From assembly GCA_009746045.1 (NCBI GenBank), contig RPFO01000213.1, positions 4,559,661-4,623,660 of the forward strand: 64,000 nucleotides of DNA, written 5' to 3'. Source of the DNA: Mesostigma viride. Lineage: Eukaryota; Streptophyta; Mesostigmatophyceae; Mesostigmatales; Mesostigmataceae. The position numbers and the translations under genes are program-made. Below, piece after piece: positions 45,393-64,000 of the stretch; the stretch's first letter is position 1, and each line of letters starts with the position of its first letter. The notes under the pieces were generated by a model. It ran no database searches and was not told where the DNA came from. It saw nothing but the letters and a program-made list of their open reading frames with translations.

Positions 45393-47240
45393 ATGATGGT
45401 CAAGGACCGGCGCAGCTGCCAGCAGAAGCACGATGGCAAAGGGGCCTGGTTCTGGTACAAGCGCCTCGGGCACCCGGACGGCCTCGGCCGGCCCCGCCGC
45501 CAGGACGTCCCCGGCGCCCCAGCCAAGCGGCTTCGTACTTGGGCCGCGGCCACGGCCGAGGTCGTGGGGACAGCTGCGCCGCCCCCGCCCCTGCTCCCAG
45601 CCGCCGCCGCCCGCCCGGCCGCCCTGGCCGGCCCCGCTGGGTCCCCGGCCCCGCCTAGGTCAGCGGTGGACTACCTAGTCCCCCCGCTGGTCGGCCCACT
45701 TGGCGACCCGTCCGACATCATTGCCTCCTTTCACCTCTCGCGAGCGAGGTCACGGAGGCGGTCCAGCGCCTGCGTTATGACGCAGCCACCGGCTCCGACG
45801 AGATTCCTGCCGCAGTTGTGAAACTTGCAGCCGAATTCGAGGACACCGGTGTTATGCTGCTCTTCCGGGACATCTGCAACCGCCTTCTGCTGTCGTCGCA
45901 ACCACCTCCAGCGGCCTGGCAACACAGTTTTCGCACGATCCTGTACAAGAACAAGGGGTCGCCTGCCGACCCCAGCAACTACAGAGGGGTGTGCATTCAA
46001 AGTGCCCCCCTCAATCTTCTTATGCGGCTCATCCTGAACCGCCCGTGCGCACGGCTCTGGACCGGGTCACCTCAGCGAGACTCAGCACGGCTTCCGTTCA
46101 GGTCGCAACACAGTACAGGCGCTCTTGGCTACTCGCCGACTGGTGGAGGAAAGTTCTGCAACGCCTTCAGCCTGGTGAGTCCCCTTTGCACCTAGTGCTG
46201 GTGGACTTCATCAACTGAAGCCTTCGATTCGGCTTTCTGGCCTGCGCTTTGGGACATCCTCGAGCTGTTCCGGATCCCCCGCCCCCTGATTGCTGTCATC
46301 CGCAACCTGTACGAAGGGTCCACCACTTCGGTGCGCACTTCTTACGGGACCACGCCACCATGCCCTTTACAGAAGGGTGTGTGGCAGGGCTGCGTGCTGT
46401 CGCCCTACCTGTTCATTATTGTGGTCGAATACGTAATGATTCAGGCGCGCAAGCGCGATTTGCCCGCATCTCGGGTAGGGAACCAGGGGTGCAGGTTGCT
46501 AACAAATTCTGGCATGGCGGAGCGGACACGGAGATTCGGCTGGCAGACATCATCTACGCAGACGACACCACCCTCTTCGAGGACACTGGGTACGTGCAGA
46601 CATGGCTTGACTGCCTGGCTACCGAGGCCCGTGCAGTGGGGCTTGAGGGCAGCAAGAAGACAGAGGCCCTGGCGGTTGGGCTCACCCACTCACCGCCACC
46701 CCTCTATCTCCTCGACGGCTCCCGAGTCCTGTATCGTGACCGCGTCAAGCTGCTGGGCAGCCTGCTCCCCAGCTGCGAGGCTGATGTGGACCACCGCATC
46801 TCTCTCGCCTGGCACGCTTTACGCCAGTACCGGGCCCTGTGGCGCAAGCCCTTGGGCAAGATCGAGAAACAGGACCTGTTCAAGGTCTTCGTCCTTCCTG
46901 TTCTCACGTATGGGGCCGAGACGTGGACCCTCACCGCCGACCTGGCCCGCAAGCTGGACGGCGCGGTCACCAACATGCTGCGTTCCATTTTCAGAGTAGG
47001 ATATGCTGCTCATGTCCCGGCGCAATGAGGACCTGTACCAGGGCATGCCATATATCACCAGCACCATTAAGCAGCGGCGCCTGCAGCTGTTTAGATAGAC
47101 GTGGTAGTCATGCTGTTAGATAGTGGTAGTAGGTAGCTGATGTAGATAGATTAGACCGGTAGGACTGTTTGCACCCATCCATCGGGGTTAATGCTCCGTG
47201 ACTCCCCAGCGGGAGCACGAGTCTAATTAATTAATTAATC
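45393..47240 (+). pseudogene. LINE ORF2 reverse transcriptase, second copy
   Basis: Plus-strand non-LTR retrotransposon fragment. In order: VDYLVPPLVGPL (about 45665), VTEAVQRLRYDAATGSDEIP (about 45745), ILYKNKGSP and NYRGVCIQSAP (about 45940-46010), GFRSGRNTVQALLATRRLVEE (about 46090), GVWQGCVLSPYLF (about 46380), DIIYADDTTLFED with an intact YADD (about 46550), SKKTEALAVG, LTYGAETWTL (about 46905) and RNEDLYQGMPYITSTIKQRR up to TAG 47094-47096. Frame changes near 45740, 46030-46250 and 47000 break it. It lacks the endonuclease domain. The 3' end has a TAAT tail at about 47220-47240. Confidence 0.9.
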
Positions 47241-47958
47241 CACCCCATCCCATATATTCATTTCCCTGAGGACTTATGGCTCACCTGACGCAGTTACATG
47301 TAAATTCATTCGATAGTGTAATTCTTGTGTAAATAATCTTTCCAGAATGGAAAAAGGTAGAATCTGCGATTTAAAATGACCGGATGGCCATTTAAACACT
47401 GGAGGCTAGCTAGCTCAAAGTCAGGTGGAGCCATATTCGGCATTCTTTTCTCATGCACAGTGATCGACCAATTTCTTGCATGAGCATATTGGTTAACCAT
47501 CCCGTATGGCTATCCCACTGAGGACTGATACTCACGTGACGTACGAAATCTGCGTACGTGTATATATACGTATACACTATTTATTAATTGAGGTTGAAGC
47601 ATTAATGAGAACAATTCTAGGAATCAGTTCAATTTATCTTCATTTGGTTTCAATCCCATTGGAGCTTGTACTGTTTGTGACTAGTGCCCACCCTCTAGTG
47701 ACTATATGGTTGGGGCATGATGCAGACGATACTTGTAACTTAGGTGTAATTATTTTTCTAATGAGATTAGCATAGTACTCCGTGTCATGCCCATGTGCAT
47801 GACACGTACTTACTTACTTAGTGCCCACAATTTTGCCCACAAACAAGACTCAAAACACCTAGACGTATCCATTTTTTTTTTTTTTTGAAGTTCCCAACCT
47901 CCCATCAATGCACATCTTCAGCCAGAAGTGGCATAAGCTCCACAAGGGATTAGACTAG
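47241..47958. other. Spacer between LINE copy and kinesin 3' end; dispersed repeats
   Basis: 47690-47780 repeats the 11540-11635 segment. 47773-47820 is a CTCCGTGTCATGCCC ... ACTTACTTACTTA end. A T-run at about 47870-47886 lies just downstream of the kinesin stop. No gene of its own. Confidence 0.5.
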
Positions 47959-63912
<15,954 letters not shown>

Positions 63913-64000
63913 CTGCGGGCGCGAGGTGGGTTGGGGTGTGGGTTGGGGGGAGGGGCACAAGGGGTCAGGAAACTATGGGAGAGGAAAGAGAGAAAGATTG

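Overview
The window is nuclear DNA from a repeat-rich, intron-rich eukaryote. It carries spliceosomal genes with GT-AG introns, a NIMA-related kinase, a kinesin-6 motor, LINEs, a chromodomain Ty3/gypsy retrotransposon and long simple-sequence arrays. GC-rich exons with Ala/Gly/Pro-rich tails sit in introns full of minisatellites. This would fit a unicellular alga, perhaps a green one, but no single feature fixes the lineage and I do not name a species. I saw no rRNA, intact tRNA, CRISPR or bacterial operon.

Layout. 1-11.6 kb is a graveyard of mobile elements and tandem arrays: a decayed LINE reverse transcriptase, a 1.7-kb compound tetranucleotide array, a 173-bp tandem repeat, a LINE endonuclease lying inverted beside a LINE 3' end, and an inverted pair of a ~230-bp short element, one copy with a 14-bp target-site duplication. 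11.6-27.3 kb is a nest: a LINE ORF1 split by a 14.7-kb LTR retrotransposon (TSD GGCAC). That element is itself split by three tandem copies of a ~1.43-kb non-coding element with TGTCGCG/CGCGACA ends. 27.3-28.7 kb holds duplicated LINE 3' ends and a reverse transcriptase fragment.

Two host genes follow, both on the minus strand. A NEK-family kinase runs from 41531 to 29455: seven kinase exons plus a large low-complexity tail exon flanked by a ~245-bp inverted repeat. A kinesin-6 (MKLP1-like) gene enters from beyond 64000 and ends at 47959. Fourteen exons can be joined by compatible phases; the P-loop end lies outside the window. Between the genes are a 276-bp tandem duplication, a LINE 3' end carrying a 735-bp array, and a second LINE reverse transcriptase (45.4-47.2 kb, plus strand).

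The most unusual recurring pattern is short tandem duplication of exon/5'-splice-site junctions at four exons in the two genes. Others are nested (A-B-C-B-A) tetranucleotide arrays, the extra ORFs of the LTR element, and the tandem element with palindromic junctions. The kinase and kinesin are both of families that act in microtubule, cilium and cell-division processes, but nothing here shows that they are co-regulated.
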